A DNA stretch of 64,000 nucleotides from Merdiplasma sp964643295 (lineage in GTDB: Bacteria; Bacillota; Clostridia; Lachnospirales; Lachnospiraceae): assembly GCA_964643295.1 (NCBI GenBank), contig CAZXSN010000005.1, positions 29,290 to 93,289 on the forward strand. Direction: 5' to 3'. Positions 33,044-42,551 of the stretch are shown in pieces. The position numbers and the translations under genes were made by a program. Positions within the stretch are counted from its first letter, which is position 1; each line of letters begins with the position of its first letter. Below the pieces are notes generated by a model. The model was given only the letters and a program-made list of their open reading frames with translations. It did no database searches and was not told the DNA's origin.

Positions 33044-33078
33044 AGGCAGCTTATACTTAAAGAGCCCTTAAGCTGCCT
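33044..33078 (-). promoter_or_regulatory. Hairpin in the ileS-glgP intergenic region
   Basis: AGGCAGCTTA and TAAGCTGCCT form a perfect ten-pair stem with a 15-base loop, between the ileS stop and the glgP ribosome site. On the minus strand it is followed by GGTAAGGAG, not by T residues, so it is unlikely to be an intrinsic terminator. It could affect glgP translation or mRNA processing. Confidence 0.5.
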
Positions 33079-33089
33079 GTCTGTTGTCT

Positions 33090-36000
33090 TTATTTTTCAA
33101 CCGCCAGAACAACGTTCTCCCCATTGATATTCCATTCCTTCTCATACCCCTGGGTGCGTCCCAGCACAATCTCATCCGCCAGCACATCCTTACGGATCTG
33201 ATCGCCAAACTTGGTCAGGATCCCGGAAAGTTTCTCGCTGCCTTTCTCATACACACGGATCCGGTCCATCACCTCAAACCCGGCTTCCTTGCGCATCGTC
33301 TGGATCTTGCTGATTAACTCCCGCACGAAACCTTCCTCTAAAAGTTCCGGGGTGAGGTTCGTATCCAATACGACGGTAAACTCCCCGTTCGTCTCCGATA
33401 CATAACCGCTCTTCTGCGCTGCCTCGATCAGAAGATCCGCCTCAGTAAGCACAACTTCCTTTTCGTTTACCGTAAAGGTCAAGGCTCCCTTACTCTTAAG
33501 TTCCTCCATCGCGGCATTTCCGTCAAGTTCTGACAGATGTGTCCGGATTCCGCCGAGCAGTTTCCCGTACTTCGGTCCCACACTCTTAAGCTGCGGTTTA
33601 AAGGTATACGCGGTAAATGCCCGCACATCTGAGGTAAAGTCGATCTTCTTAACATTCAGTTCATCCGCCGCGATATCCGCGAAGTACTGCGGAAGCGCAT
33701 GCGGCGCTTTCACAAACATCTGCCCGATCGGCTGGCGGTTCTTGATGTTGGCGCTGTTGCGGCAGGCGCGGCCCATCACCACGATCTTTAAAACCTCCGC
33801 CATGTCGTCTTCCAGTTCCGGATCAATCCTTTCCGCGTCCCAGGTCGGGAAATCACACAGATGGATGCTCTCCGGCGCGTCTTTCTCCACATTCCGCACA
33901 ATGTTCTGATAGATCTCCTCCGTCATGAAGGGGATCATCGGCGCGGCGGCCTTGCAGACATTCACTAGCGCGTGATAAAGCGTTAAGTAGGCGTTGATCT
34001 TATCCTGCTCCATGCCCTTTGCCCAGAAGCGGGCACGGCTGCGGCGCACGTACCAGTTGCTCATCTCATCCACGAAATCATCCAGCGCACGGCCCGCCTC
34101 CGGGATCCGGTAAGCGCCCAGGTTTTCATCCACATCCCGGATCATCGTGTTCATCCGGGAAAGCAGCCAGCGGTCCATCACCGGAAGCTTCTCATACTCC
34201 AGCGTATACTTCGTGGGATCAAACCCGTCGATGTTCGCATAGAGCACAAAGAAAGCATAGGTATTCCAGAGCGTCCCCATGAATTTGCGCTGCCCTTCCT
34301 GCACAGCCTTCCCGTAAAAACGGTTCGGCAGCCAGGGAGCGCTGTTGGTGTAGAAATACCAGCGGATTGCGTCCGCGCCGTAGGTCGCCAGGGCCTCAAA
34401 CGGATCCACCGCGTTTCCCTTCGATTTGCTCATCTTCTGCCCGTTCTCGTCCTGCACATGGCCCAGCACGAGTACGTTCTCATACGCCGCCTTGTTAAAC
34501 AGCAGCGTGGACTCGGCTAAAAGCGAGTAGAACCACCCGCGGGTCTGATCCACCGCCTCGGAGATAAACTGCGCGGGGAACTGTTTCTCGAACAGATCCT
34601 GATTTTCAAACGGATAATGGTGCTGCGCGAACGGCATGGCCCCGGAGTCAAACCAGCAGTCGATGACTTCCGGCACCCTGTGCATGGTTTTCCCGCATTT
34701 CGGGCAGCGGATCGTGATCTCATCAATATACGGGCGGTGCAGCTCCACGGTTTTGGCCGCCTCATTGCCGCTCATCTCATAGAGTTCCTGGCGGCTGCCG
34801 ACTGCATGCATATGGCCGCACTCCTCGCACTCCCAGATGTTTAAGGGAGTGCCCCAGTAACGGTTGCGGGAGATTCCCCAGTCCTGCACATTCTCCAGCC
34901 AGTCTCCAAACCGGCCCTTGCCGATGCTCTCGGGGATCCAGTTGATCGTATTGTTGTTGGCGATCAGGTCGTCTTTGACCGCCGTCATCTTGATAAACCA
35001 GGACTCGCGGGCATAGTAGATCAGGGGCGTGTCACAGCGCCAGCAGTGCGGATAGTCATGCTCGAACTTCGGCGCATCGTAAAGCTGCCCGTTTTTCTCC
35101 AGGTCAATTAAGATCAGCCGGTCTGCGTCCTTGACAAAGACTCCCTCATAGGGTGTCTCCTTCGTCATGTTGCCCTTCCCGTCCACAAGCTGTAAAAACG
35201 GGAGATCATACACGCGGCCGATGCGGTTATCGTCCTCACCGAACGCCGGGGCGATATGCACGATGCCGGTCCCGTCGGACATCGTCACATACGAATCACA
35301 GGTCACGTAGTGAGATTTTTTATGCTGTTTGGCGGCTGCCTCTCCGGTATAGGAAAACAAAGGCTCATATTCGCGGTATTCCAGTTTACTGCCAGGGAAG
35401 CTCTCCAGGATCTCATAGGCCTTGATCCCGTGCTCCTCATCCGCCAGACGGCCAAGCACCTGATCTAAGAGTGCCTGGGCCATGTAGTAGGTATATCCGT
35501 CTGCCGCTTTCACCCGGCAGTAGGTATCCTTCGGGTTTACGCAAAGTGCTACATTGGATGGCAGCGTCCAGGGAGTCGTCGTCCAGGCCAGGAAGAAAGC
35601 ATCCTCGCCCACCGCGCGAAAGCGCACGATCGCCGAGCGCTCCTTCACCGTCTTATAGCCCTGCGCGACCTCCTGCGCGGAAAGCGGGGTACCGCAGCGC
35701 GGGCAGTAGGGTACCACCTTAAAGCCCTTGTACAGAAGGCCTTTGTTCCAGATCTCCTTTAAGGCCCACCATTCCGACTCGATATAGTCATCGTGGTAGG
35801 TCACATACGGGTGATCCATATCCGCCCAGAAACCAACGGTGCCGGAGAAATCCTCCCACATACCCTTGTATCTCCAGACACTCTCCTTGCATTTATCGAT
35901 AAACGGCACCAGGCCGTACTCTTCGATCTGCTCTTTGCCGTCTAAGCCCAGCTCGCGCTCGACTTCCAGTTCCACCGGCAGTCCGTGGGTATCCCAGCCG

Positions 36001-36251
36001 GCCTTGCGGGGCACCATCTTGCCCTTCATGGTCTGATAGCGGGGAATCATATCCTTGATCACGCGCGTCAGCACATGGCCAATGTGCGGCTTCCCGTTCG
36101 CGGTAGGCGGACCGTCGTAAAAGGTATACATCTCGCAGCCTTCCCGCTGCTTCATGCTTTTCTCGAAGATCTGATTGTCCTTCCAGAACTTCTGTGTATT
36201 TTTCTCGCGGTCAACGAAGTTAAGATCCGTTGAAACCCTGTTGTAGATCAT
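33090..36251 (-). CDS. ileS: Isoleucyl-tRNA synthetase, long type 2 form
   Basis: A 1053-residue class I synthetase. TFYDGPPTANGKPHIGHVLT holds the HIGH motif; GWDTHGLPVELEVERELG, the editing-domain threonine-rich WTTTPWTLPSNVAL and the KMSKS motif in NGQKMSKSKGNAVDPFEAL follow. The long C-terminal region (VVMGRACRNSANIKNRQPIG, then the DUF5915-like end), the lack of the short-type zinc tail and the overall length mark the eukaryote-like type 2 class, often mupirocin tolerant. The zinc-like Cys pairs YCPRCGTPL and CEECGHMH are internal. It charges tRNA-Ile and edits Val. Own promoter upstream; a leader of about 200 bases lacks the T-box core. Confidence 0.95.
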   Translation of the reverse strand: MIYNRVSTDLNFVDREKNTQKFWKDNQIFEKSMKQREGCEMYTFYDGPPTANGKPHIGHVLTRVIKDMIPRYQTMKGKMVPRKAGWDTHGLPVELEVERELGLDGKEQIEEYGLVPFIDKCKESVWRYKGMWEDFSGTVGFWADMDHPYVTYHDDYIESEWWALKEIWNKGLLYKGFKVVPYCPRCGTPLSAQEVAQGYKTVKERSAIVRFRAVGEDAFFLAWTTTPWTLPSNVALCVNPKDTYCRVKAADGYTYYMAQALLDQVLGRLADEEHGIKAYEILESFPGSKLEYREYEPLFSYTGEAAAKQHKKSHYVTCDSYVTMSDGTGIVHIAPAFGEDDNRIGRVYDLPFLQLVDGKGNMTKETPYEGVFVKDADRLILIDLEKNGQLYDAPKFEHDYPHCWRCDTPLIYYARESWFIKMTAVKDDLIANNNTINWIPESIGKGRFGDWLENVQDWGISRNRYWGTPLNIWECEECGHMHAVGSRQELYEMSGNEAAKTVELHRPYIDEITIRCPKCGKTMHRVPEVIDCWFDSGAMPFAQHHYPFENQDLFEKQFPAQFISEAVDQTRGWFYSLLAESTLLFNKAAYENVLVLGHVQDENGQKMSKSKGNAVDPFEALATYGADAIRWYFYTNSAPWLPNRFYGKAVQEGQRKFMGTLWNTYAFFVLYANIDGFDPTKYTLEYEKLPVMDRWLLSRMNTMIRDVDENLGAYRIPEAGRALDDFVDEMSNWYVRRSRARFWAKGMEQDKINAYLTLYHALVNVCKAAAPMIPFMTEEIYQNIVRNVEKDAPESIHLCDFPTWDAERIDPELEDDMAEVLKIVVMGRACRNSANIKNRQPIGQMFVKAPHALPQYFADIAADELNVKKIDFTSDVRAFTAYTFKPQLKSVGPKYGKLLGGIRTHLSELDGNAAMEELKSKGALTFTVNEKEVVLTEADLLIEAAQKSGYVSETNGEFTVVLDTNLTPELLEEGFVRELISKIQTMRKEAGFEVMDRIRVYEKGSEKLSGILTKFGDQIRKDVLADEIVLGRTQGYEKEWNINGENVVLAVEK

Positions 36252-36463
36252 GTTTTTCCTCCTAAAAATCGAATGCCGCCAAAGCTGGGAAAACTCCTCT
36301 CAAGACCGCCGTGCAGGATCCTTTGCATTCCGCCGCCGGAGCGCTTTTAAACTCCTCTGCGTTTTTCCGGCCGGTCAGCGCATGGATGAGAATCTGTGCC
36401 TTTTTAAGGAGACGCAAAGCAGCTTTTCGCCTGCCTTCCCGTTCCTCCCGTCACGCGCTTCCC

Positions 36464-36493
36464 ATTATACGCATATCCCTCTTCATTTGTCAA
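36464..36493 (-). promoter_or_regulatory. Promoter of ileS
   Basis: Minus strand: TTGACA, 18-base spacer, TATAAT. It overlaps the 3' end of the DUF624 gene. The transcript leader of about 206 bases (36252-36457) shows no AGGGTGGNACCGCG T-box core and no good terminator hairpin. Confidence 0.75.
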
Positions 36494-37332
36494 TTTTCTT
36501 TTCTTTCGCCATCTTCCGGGCTTTCCGGCTCATTTTCCCCTTCCCGGATTTCGTCTTCTTCTGTCTCCTGTACGGTTTCCGGCTCCGCCGCAGCGGGGTT
36601 TTCTTCCAGTGCCGCTTGCGCTTCCTCCGCGGCTGCCTGCATCTTTACATCATCTTCCGGCACCTCCCAGTGATCCGCATCCTCCTCCTTCTCCTCCGGA
36701 GGCAGAATCTTCTTAAAGACTCGATGCAGGATATGGCTGTCGATCCAGGCGACCAGCGCGAAGCCCATCAGCAGCCAGATCATAATCCCGTACCACATGG
36801 TATAGGCATTCCAAAAGGTGGCGATCACCGCCAGCACCAGCACTGCCACCATGCAGAACGTCCAGGGGAAATTCCCCAGGGCCAGAAGCGCCGCGTTGCG
36901 GAAGGTTCCCCAGATTGAATTGTAGAATTTCGCCTGCAGCGGAAACACATAGGAAAAGAGCATCAGCCACAAAAACACACCCATGTACACGAGAACCCGC
37001 ATAACGGTCAGCATCGTCTGGGACAGAGTGCTCTGCAGAGCCCACGTGAGGTAAAAATCGATCCCCAGGACAATGGCCAGCAGCAGCATGATCAGCCAGA
37101 TCACGGTCGCCTGCCGGAAGTTCTGCTTAAACGAGTGAAAGAAAGAACGCGTGATATAGCCTTCCTCGTTGTCCTTGATCTTCAGCATCACATAGTTCAG
37201 CGCGGTCAGCGATGCCCCGATTGTCACGATTGGAATGCTGCACAAAACAAACAGCAGATTTAAGATCACGATATCCGCCAGTCTCGATAAAAACCGAAAC
37301 AGGGGACTTTCCATGCTGAATAATCCACCCAT
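36490..37332 (-). CDS. DUF624 (YesL-like) membrane protein with acidic tail
   Basis: A 280-residue protein. SPLFRFLSRLADIVILNLLF and SIPIVTIGASLTALNYVMLK are the N-terminal hallmarks of DUF624, followed by SFKQNFRQATVIWLIMLLL; five to six helices in all. The last roughly 75 residues are highly acidic and Glu/Pro-rich (EEAQAALEENPAAAEPE). The family often accompanies carbohydrate ABC transporters, but no such gene is adjacent here. Start ATG chosen because GGGGAGG precedes it by six bases. Function unknown. Confidence 0.85.
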   Translation of the reverse strand: MGGLFSMESPLFRFLSRLADIVILNLLFVLCSIPIVTIGASLTALNYVMLKIKDNEEGYITRSFFHSFKQNFRQATVIWLIMLLLAIVLGIDFYLTWALQSTLSQTMLTVMRVLVYMGVFLWLMLFSYVFPLQAKFYNSIWGTFRNAALLALGNFPWTFCMVAVLVLAVIATFWNAYTMWYGIMIWLLMGFALVAWIDSHILHRVFKKILPPEEKEEDADHWEVPEDDVKMQAAAEEAQAALEENPAAAEPETVQETEEDEIREGENEPESPEDGERKEN

Positions 37333-37390
37333 CTTTTTCCTCCCCGCCAGACCAAAACCGGCGTATCCCATCCTTTCCTGCCGTGCCGCC

Positions 37391-38326
37391 TTACGCTTTC
37401 AGGTACGGCTCCATCCAGTTTAAAAGATCCTCGTATACCACCTGCTTATCCAGTTCATTTAAAATCTCATGCCGGTCATTCGGATACAGACGGCAGGTGA
37501 CATTCTTTACTCCGGCGCCCTGCAGGGACAGCGCCGCCTTCTTGACTCCCGCGCCGAAATTCCCCACCGGATCCTGCCCGCCGGATACAAAAAATACCGG
37601 CAGATCGCGGGGGACCTTCTGCAGATTCTTTTTCTTCGTCAGATACCGCAGGCTGGAAAACAGGTTATAGTAGGCATTTAAGGTAAACGTAAACCGGGTT
37701 CTTGAATCCGCCCGGTACTGATCGACAACATCTAAATCCCGCGTAAGCCAGTCCTCCGGTGTGCGGGCAGGCTCAAACCGCTTATTGAAGCTTCCCAGCA
37801 CAAGAGAGGTGACCATGCGGCTTCTATGGCGCCAGCCCCTGAAGAGGGCCATGATGCGGCATAAAAGCATCCCAAAGTTCGCCTCGAGTGCGGAATGATA
37901 CCCGGTTCCGCAGATCACTGCCCCGGTTAAACGTTCCCCGTGAATGCAGATATACTGCCTGGCTAAGAAAGATCCCATGCTGTGCCCCAGCAGAAAATAA
38001 GGCACATCCGGATACCGCTCCACAGTCAGGCGCTGCAGCCTGTTCATGTCCTTCAGAAGAATGCGGTTTCCCTCTTTCTCGGCGAAGTATCCTAAATCCT
38101 CAGGGGAATTCACGGAGGAACCATGCCCTAAATGATCATTGCCCACTACGGCAATGCCGTGCGCGTTTAAGAATTCTGCAAACCCCGCGTAGCGCTCGAT
38201 AAACTCCAGCATCCCGTGCGCGATCTGCACAACTCCCCTTACCTTCCCCTCCGGTTCCCAGCGCACCGCGTGGATTTTCGTTTTTCCGTCCGCGCTGCTG
38301 TAGGTAAAATGCGTTTCCTTTGGCAT
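37391..38326 (-). CDS. Alpha/beta hydrolase, lysophospholipase/monoglyceride-lipase type
   Basis: A 311-residue serine hydrolase. VVQIAHGMLEFIERYAGFAE supplies the oxyanion HG motif and VVGNDHLGHGSS is the typical cap-side strand. FLLGHSMGSFLAR contains the nucleophile Ser (GHSMGS), and FVSGGQDPVGNFG and YPNDRHEILNE carry the Asp and His of the triad. The family cleaves acyl glycerols or related esters in membrane lipid turnover. AAGGAG before the ATG. It is on the same strand as the DUF624 gene 58 bases downstream. The natural substrate cannot be told. Confidence 0.88.
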   Translation of the reverse strand: MPKETHFTYSSADGKTKIHAVRWEPEGKVRGVVQIAHGMLEFIERYAGFAEFLNAHGIAVVGNDHLGHGSSVNSPEDLGYFAEKEGNRILLKDMNRLQRLTVERYPDVPYFLLGHSMGSFLARQYICIHGERLTGAVICGTGYHSALEANFGMLLCRIMALFRGWRHRSRMVTSLVLGSFNKRFEPARTPEDWLTRDLDVVDQYRADSRTRFTFTLNAYYNLFSSLRYLTKKKNLQKVPRDLPVFFVSGGQDPVGNFGAGVKKAALSLQGAGVKNVTCRLYPNDRHEILNELDKQVVYEDLLNWMEPYLKA

Positions 38327-38426
38327 AGGCCTCTCCTTCAAGTAAGCTTCGTTTCCGGTTTCCGCGTCTGAGCGCTGAAAAGCTCTCCTTCGTCTGCCGG
38401 CAGGAGGTTTCCCGCCTTATTCAATG

Positions 38427-39308
38427 TCAGCTCTCCTTTTTCTCACTGCCCTCCTCTAAAAGATCGGTCAGTCTGGCGAACTGGGCAAGCGTAAGCGTTT
38501 CCCCGCGCACAGCTTCGGACAGATTCATGGCCTGTAAAGCACACACAACTTCTTCCCGGGAATAGGAAAGATCCTGCGCGTTCTTAAGACCGTTTGCCAG
38601 AGTCTTCCGCCGCTGGTTAAACGAGGCGCGGATGATCTGAAACATCCGTTTTTCATCACATACCGCCACCGGCGGCCGCGTATAGCAGGATAAGTGCAAA
38701 ACCGCGCTTCCCACCTTCGGTCGCGGCAGAAAGCAGTTGGGCGGCACATTCGCCGCGAGATACGGCTCCCCGTAGTACTGGATCGCCAGAGTAAGCGCCC
38801 CGTACTCTTTGGTACCCGGGGCTGCCATCATCCGCCCGGCGACCTCCTTTTGCACCATCACCGTAATGCTTTCAATCGGCACATGTCTTTCCAGCAGTCC
38901 CATCAGAATCGGGGTGGTGATATAATAAGGAAGGTTCGCCGCCACCTTTACCGGCCGTCCGCCGTTTTCCTTTCGCACAAGTTCCGCGAGATCCACCTTG
39001 AGGATATCCTCGTAGATGACCGTGACGTTCTCATAGCCCGAAAGAGTCTCGGAGAGGATTGGACGCAGGTTTCGGTCGATCTCCACACTGATCACTCTCC
39101 CGGCTGCCTCCGCCAGATACTGGGTCAGTGTGCCGATCCCCGGTCCCACTTCCAGGATGGTATCCTCCTTCGTGATCTTCGCCGCGGCGATGATTTTTTG
39201 CACCACGTGCTCATCGATTAAGAAGTTCTGCCCGAACTTCTTACGGAATACAAACTCATATTTTTTAACAGTCTCAATGGTTTTCCGGGGATTTACCAGC
39301 TTCTCCAT
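38427..39308 (-). CDS. rsmA: 16S rRNA dimethyladenosine transferase RsmA (KsgA)
   Basis: A 293-residue methyltransferase that dimethylates A1518 and A1519 of 16S rRNA. RKKFGQNFLIDEHVVQKII is the KsgA N-terminus, ILEVGPGIGTLTQYLAE is SAM motif I, and VAANLPYYITTPIL has the NLPY motif. PPNCFLPRPKVGSAVLHL and FNQRRKTLANGLK complete the family signature. The ATG at 39308 follows GGAGAG. The order metG-tatD-rsmA is the conserved Firmicutes arrangement, and all three lie on the minus strand with short gaps. Confidence 0.95.
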   Translation of the reverse strand: MEKLVNPRKTIETVKKYEFVFRKKFGQNFLIDEHVVQKIIAAAKITKEDTILEVGPGIGTLTQYLAEAAGRVISVEIDRNLRPILSETLSGYENVTVIYEDILKVDLAELVRKENGGRPVKVAANLPYYITTPILMGLLERHVPIESITVMVQKEVAGRMMAAPGTKEYGALTLAIQYYGEPYLAANVPPNCFLPRPKVGSAVLHLSCYTRPPVAVCDEKRMFQIIRASFNQRRKTLANGLKNAQDLSYSREEVVCALQAMNLSEAVRGETLTLAQFARLTDLLEEGSEKKES

Positions 39309-39369
39309 CCAGCACACTCTCCAGAGAAATTCCTTCGCGTCTTCGTCCGTAAAAAAGGAAAGACTCCTT

Positions 39370-40152
39370 TCAGAACCCAGGTTCCTGTTTGATCCGGTAC
39401 ACCGCAAGCGCGTTCGCAAACAGCGCCTCTTCCGCCTGCGTTACGGGAATCCCCTTGATGCGGGCGATCTCGGCGATCACGTACCCTAAGTTGCGGGAAT
39501 CATTGCGCCTGCCCCGATACGGCTCCGGGGAGAGATACGGACTGTCTGTCTCGGTCACCAGGAAGGAAAGCGGGGTTTCCGCCACCACCTGCTTTAAAAC
39601 CCTTCCATTTTTAAACGTCACCACTCCGCCGATGCCCAAATGATAGCCCATCTTTACATACTCCCGGGCAATCTCGGGGGATGCGGAGAAACAGTGGATC
39701 ACCCCGCCGGTGCTCCCCGCATGTTCCGCGCGGATTACATCCAGGGTATCCTGTGCAGCATCCCGGCTGTGCACGTTCACCGGCAGACCGGCTTCCTTTG
39801 CAAGCTGCAGCTGCCGGATAAACCATTTTTTCTGCAGCTCATGGCTTTCGCAGTTCCAGTGGTAGTCCAGCCCGATCTCGCCGATCGCCACCGTCTTTTC
39901 CAGTCGGCACATCTGACGCAGTTCGTCGATCACATCCTCATTCATGCAGCCGACTTCATCCGGATGAATCCCCACAGCCGCATACACTGGGCGGTAGTGC
40001 GCGGCAAGAGCCACACTCTCCCGCGCTCCCTGCAGGGTGGACCCCACATTTACGACCCCGCCGATCCGGTTTTCCTCTAAGGACTGCAGAAGTTCCTCCC
40101 TATCGCCGTCAAAAGCCGGATCGTCATAATGCGCATGCGTATCAAAAATCAT
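39370..40152 (-). CDS. TatD-family metal-dependent deoxyribonuclease
   Basis: A 260-residue TIM-barrel hydrolase. Metal ligands are visible in order: MIFDTHAHYDDPAF, IGEIGLDYHW, VNVHSRDA, VIHCFSAS and VTETDSPYLSPEPYRGRRND. Bacterial TatD (YabD) proteins act as 3'-5' exonucleases or on DNA ends. The gene sits between metG and rsmA as in Bacillus. AGAGGAACGGGCC precedes the ATG. The length is normal and nothing is missing. Confidence 0.93.
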   Translation of the reverse strand: MIFDTHAHYDDPAFDGDREELLQSLEENRIGGVVNVGSTLQGARESVALAAHYRPVYAAVGIHPDEVGCMNEDVIDELRQMCRLEKTVAIGEIGLDYHWNCESHELQKKWFIRQLQLAKEAGLPVNVHSRDAAQDTLDVIRAEHAGSTGGVIHCFSASPEIAREYVKMGYHLGIGGVVTFKNGRVLKQVVAETPLSFLVTETDSPYLSPEPYRGRRNDSRNLGYVIAEIARIKGIPVTQAEEALFANALAVYRIKQEPGF

Positions 40153-40190
40153 GGCCCGTTCCTCTAGTGCTCAAATACCCGTAAGGCATC

Positions 40191-42494
40191 TTAACTGATC
40201 AAAGCGCCGGAAGGCATCTGCCTTTCCGGAACCACCAGGGACAAATGCCCTTTTTCATCCTCCGCGCAAAGAAGCTGTCCCTCGGAAAGCACTCCATCCA
40301 GAAAGACCGGCTTTGAGTTGACCAGCACCATCACTTTTTTGCCTGCAAGCTCCTGCAAAGTGTAATCCTTCCCGATTTCGGAAACGATCTGCTTAACCTG
40401 GTCTCCCATCTGTACCTTCATACAGAGAAGCCCGCTTGAGCCCTTTGCCTCCTCGCAGGAAAGAATCTCGCCCACAGCAAAGGAAAGTTTTTCAAACTCC
40501 TCAAAGGAAACCTCCGCCTTTTTCTGCAGCTTCGCGGCATTCTGCCCGTCTGCTCCCTCAAACTTTTCCGGAACCATCAGGGACAGATGCCCTTTTTCAT
40601 CCTCCGCGCAAAGAAGCATCCCCTCGGAAAGCGTTCCGGCCAGTGTCGCCGGTTTTAAATTATTCAGGACCAGCACCTTTTTGCCTGCCATCTCCTGCGC
40701 GGTATAATCCGCCCGGATGCCGGAGACGATCTGCTTTACTTCGGTTCCGATCTGCACTCTGGAACAAAGGAGCTTGCGCGATCCCTTGACCTGCTCGCAG
40801 GAGAGAATCTCGCCCACGGCGAACTGAAATTTCTCAAACTCCTCAAAAGAAACCTCCGGCTTCGGCTCCCGTTTCGTGTCCGGCTTTTTCGCTTTTGCCT
40901 CTTCCTGCGCTTCCTCCTTAGCCGGATGCAGGGCATCCACCTTTGCCAGCACTTCCTTTAAATCCTGTCTCGCGAAGAGAATCTCAGGCTTTTCGGCCAC
41001 TTTCGTACCGGATTCATATCCCCCGAAGTGATCCATCGCGGAAAGCCCGCGCGGCTTCGCATTTAACTGCGCAAGGATCTTCCCGGAAGTTTCCGGCATG
41101 AAGGCCTCTAAAAGCTCCGCGCCGATGGCGATGCTTTCCACCAGGTTGTAGAGAACCTCCGATAAGCGGTCCCGTTTGTCCTCCTCCTTTGCCAGAAGCC
41201 AGGGTGTCGTCTCATCGATATATTTATTGCAGCGCTTAAACAGGATAAAGATCTCGGTGATGGCATCGGCCACCCGCAAAGCATCCATTTTTTCCACCGT
41301 CTTTTTCACTGTCTCCAGCGCCGCCGCCTTCAGGTCCTCATCCACGGCCTGCGTGACACCGGTGCTTCTTACCACCCCGCCGAAATACTTATTGCTCATG
41401 GAAATCGTGCGGCTGACCAGGTTGCCCAGGGTGTTGGCCAGATCCGAATTAAAGCGCTCCACCATCAGCTCCCAGGAGATCACGCCGTCGTTCTCAAACG
41501 GCATCTCGTGCAGAACGAAGTAGCGCACCGCGTCCACGCCGAAGAAGTCCACCAGCTCATCCGCGTAGAGCACGTTGCCCCTGGATTTGCTCATCTTTCC
41601 CTCGCCCTGCAAAAGCCACGGATGACCGAAGACCTGGCGGGGCAGCGGCAGATCCAGTGCCATCAGAAAGATCGGCCAGTAGATCGTATGGAAGCGGATG
41701 ATATCCTTGCCGATTAAGTGCAGGTCGGCGGGCCAGAACTTCGCAAACTGCTCCGTGCTTTCCCCGCCGCAGTCGTACCCGATGCCTGTGATATAGTTCG
41801 TCAGTGCATCCAGCCAGACATAGACCACATGCTTCGGATCAAAGTCCACCGGGATCCCCCAGGTGAAGGAAGTCCGGGAAACGCACAGATCCTGCAGTCC
41901 CGGAAGCAGGAAGTTGTTCATCATCTCATTCTTGCGGGAGACCGGCTGGATGAATTCCGGATGTTCCTCGATATAGTCAATCAGCCGGTCGGCATATTTG
42001 CTCATGCGGAAAAAGTAAGCTTCCTCACGGGCCGGAACAACCGGACGTCCGCAGTCCGGACATTTGCCGTCCACCAGCTGCGATTCGGTAAAGAAGGATT
42101 CACACGGCGTACAGTACAGCCCCTCATAATATCCCTTGTAGATATCGCCCTTGTCGTACAGCTTCTTAAAGATTTTCTGCACCTGCTTCTCATGATAGTC
42201 ATCGGTGGTGCGGATAAACTTGTCATAGGAGGTATTCATCAGATCCCAGATGCGTTTGATCTCCCCGGACGCGGCGTCCACATACTGCTTGGGCGTAACG
42301 CCTGCCTCCTTCGCTTTCAGCTCCACCTTCTGTCCGTGCTCATCGGTGCCCGTCTGGAAAAACACGTCATAGCCCTCTGCCCTTTTAAAGCGGGCAATGC
42401 TGTCCGCCAGGATGATCTCATACGTATTGCCTATGTGCGGCTTCCCCGACGCGTATGCGATCGCCGTCGTGATATAATATTTCTCTTTCTGCAT
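40191..42494 (-). CDS. metG: Methionyl-tRNA synthetase with tandem C-terminal tRNA-binding domains
   Basis: A 767-residue class I synthetase. AYASGKPHIGNTYEIILADS has the HIGN motif, FFQTGTDEHGQKVE follows, and the zinc knuckle is CTPCESFFTESQLVDGKCPDC read in parts (CTPC and CPDC). KMSKS lies in EGKMSKSRGNVLYADE. The anticodon domain ends near 520. Two copies of the EMAPII/Trbp111-like tRNA-binding domain then follow, about 546-659 and 660-767, each starting EVSFEEFEK and ending ACEDEKGHLSL-like text (LLCAEDEKGHLSL). Ordinary MetG has one copy. The period is 342 bases and the DNA of the two copies is still very similar. AAGGAGAG precedes the ATG. Confidence 0.95.
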   Translation of the reverse strand: MQKEKYYITTAIAYASGKPHIGNTYEIILADSIARFKRAEGYDVFFQTGTDEHGQKVELKAKEAGVTPKQYVDAASGEIKRIWDLMNTSYDKFIRTTDDYHEKQVQKIFKKLYDKGDIYKGYYEGLYCTPCESFFTESQLVDGKCPDCGRPVVPAREEAYFFRMSKYADRLIDYIEEHPEFIQPVSRKNEMMNNFLLPGLQDLCVSRTSFTWGIPVDFDPKHVVYVWLDALTNYITGIGYDCGGESTEQFAKFWPADLHLIGKDIIRFHTIYWPIFLMALDLPLPRQVFGHPWLLQGEGKMSKSRGNVLYADELVDFFGVDAVRYFVLHEMPFENDGVISWELMVERFNSDLANTLGNLVSRTISMSNKYFGGVVRSTGVTQAVDEDLKAAALETVKKTVEKMDALRVADAITEIFILFKRCNKYIDETTPWLLAKEEDKRDRLSEVLYNLVESIAIGAELLEAFMPETSGKILAQLNAKPRGLSAMDHFGGYESGTKVAEKPEILFARQDLKEVLAKVDALHPAKEEAQEEAKAKKPDTKREPKPEVSFEEFEKFQFAVGEILSCEQVKGSRKLLCSRVQIGTEVKQIVSGIRADYTAQEMAGKKVLVLNNLKPATLAGTLSEGMLLCAEDEKGHLSLMVPEKFEGADGQNAAKLQKKAEVSFEEFEKLSFAVGEILSCEEAKGSSGLLCMKVQMGDQVKQIVSEIGKDYTLQELAGKKVMVLVNSKPVFLDGVLSEGQLLCAEDEKGHLSLVVPERQMPSGALIS
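40194..40859 (-). repeat. Tandem duplication encoding the two tRNA-binding domains of metG
   Basis: Two adjacent units of 114 and 108 codons. For example, the strings starting at 40236 (CAGGGACAAATGCCC) and 40578 (CAGGGACAGATGCCC) continue almost identically for about 50 bases. Both protein units keep FEEFEK, AVGEILSCE, VKQIVS, LAGKKV-like (MAGKKVLVL, LAGKKVMVL), LSEG and LLCAEDEKGHLSL. Confidence 0.85.
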
Positions 42495-42551
42495 GTTTGT
42501 CTCTCTCCTTACTGTGTAATTCCTGGCAGCCCGTCTGCGGACTTTGACATA

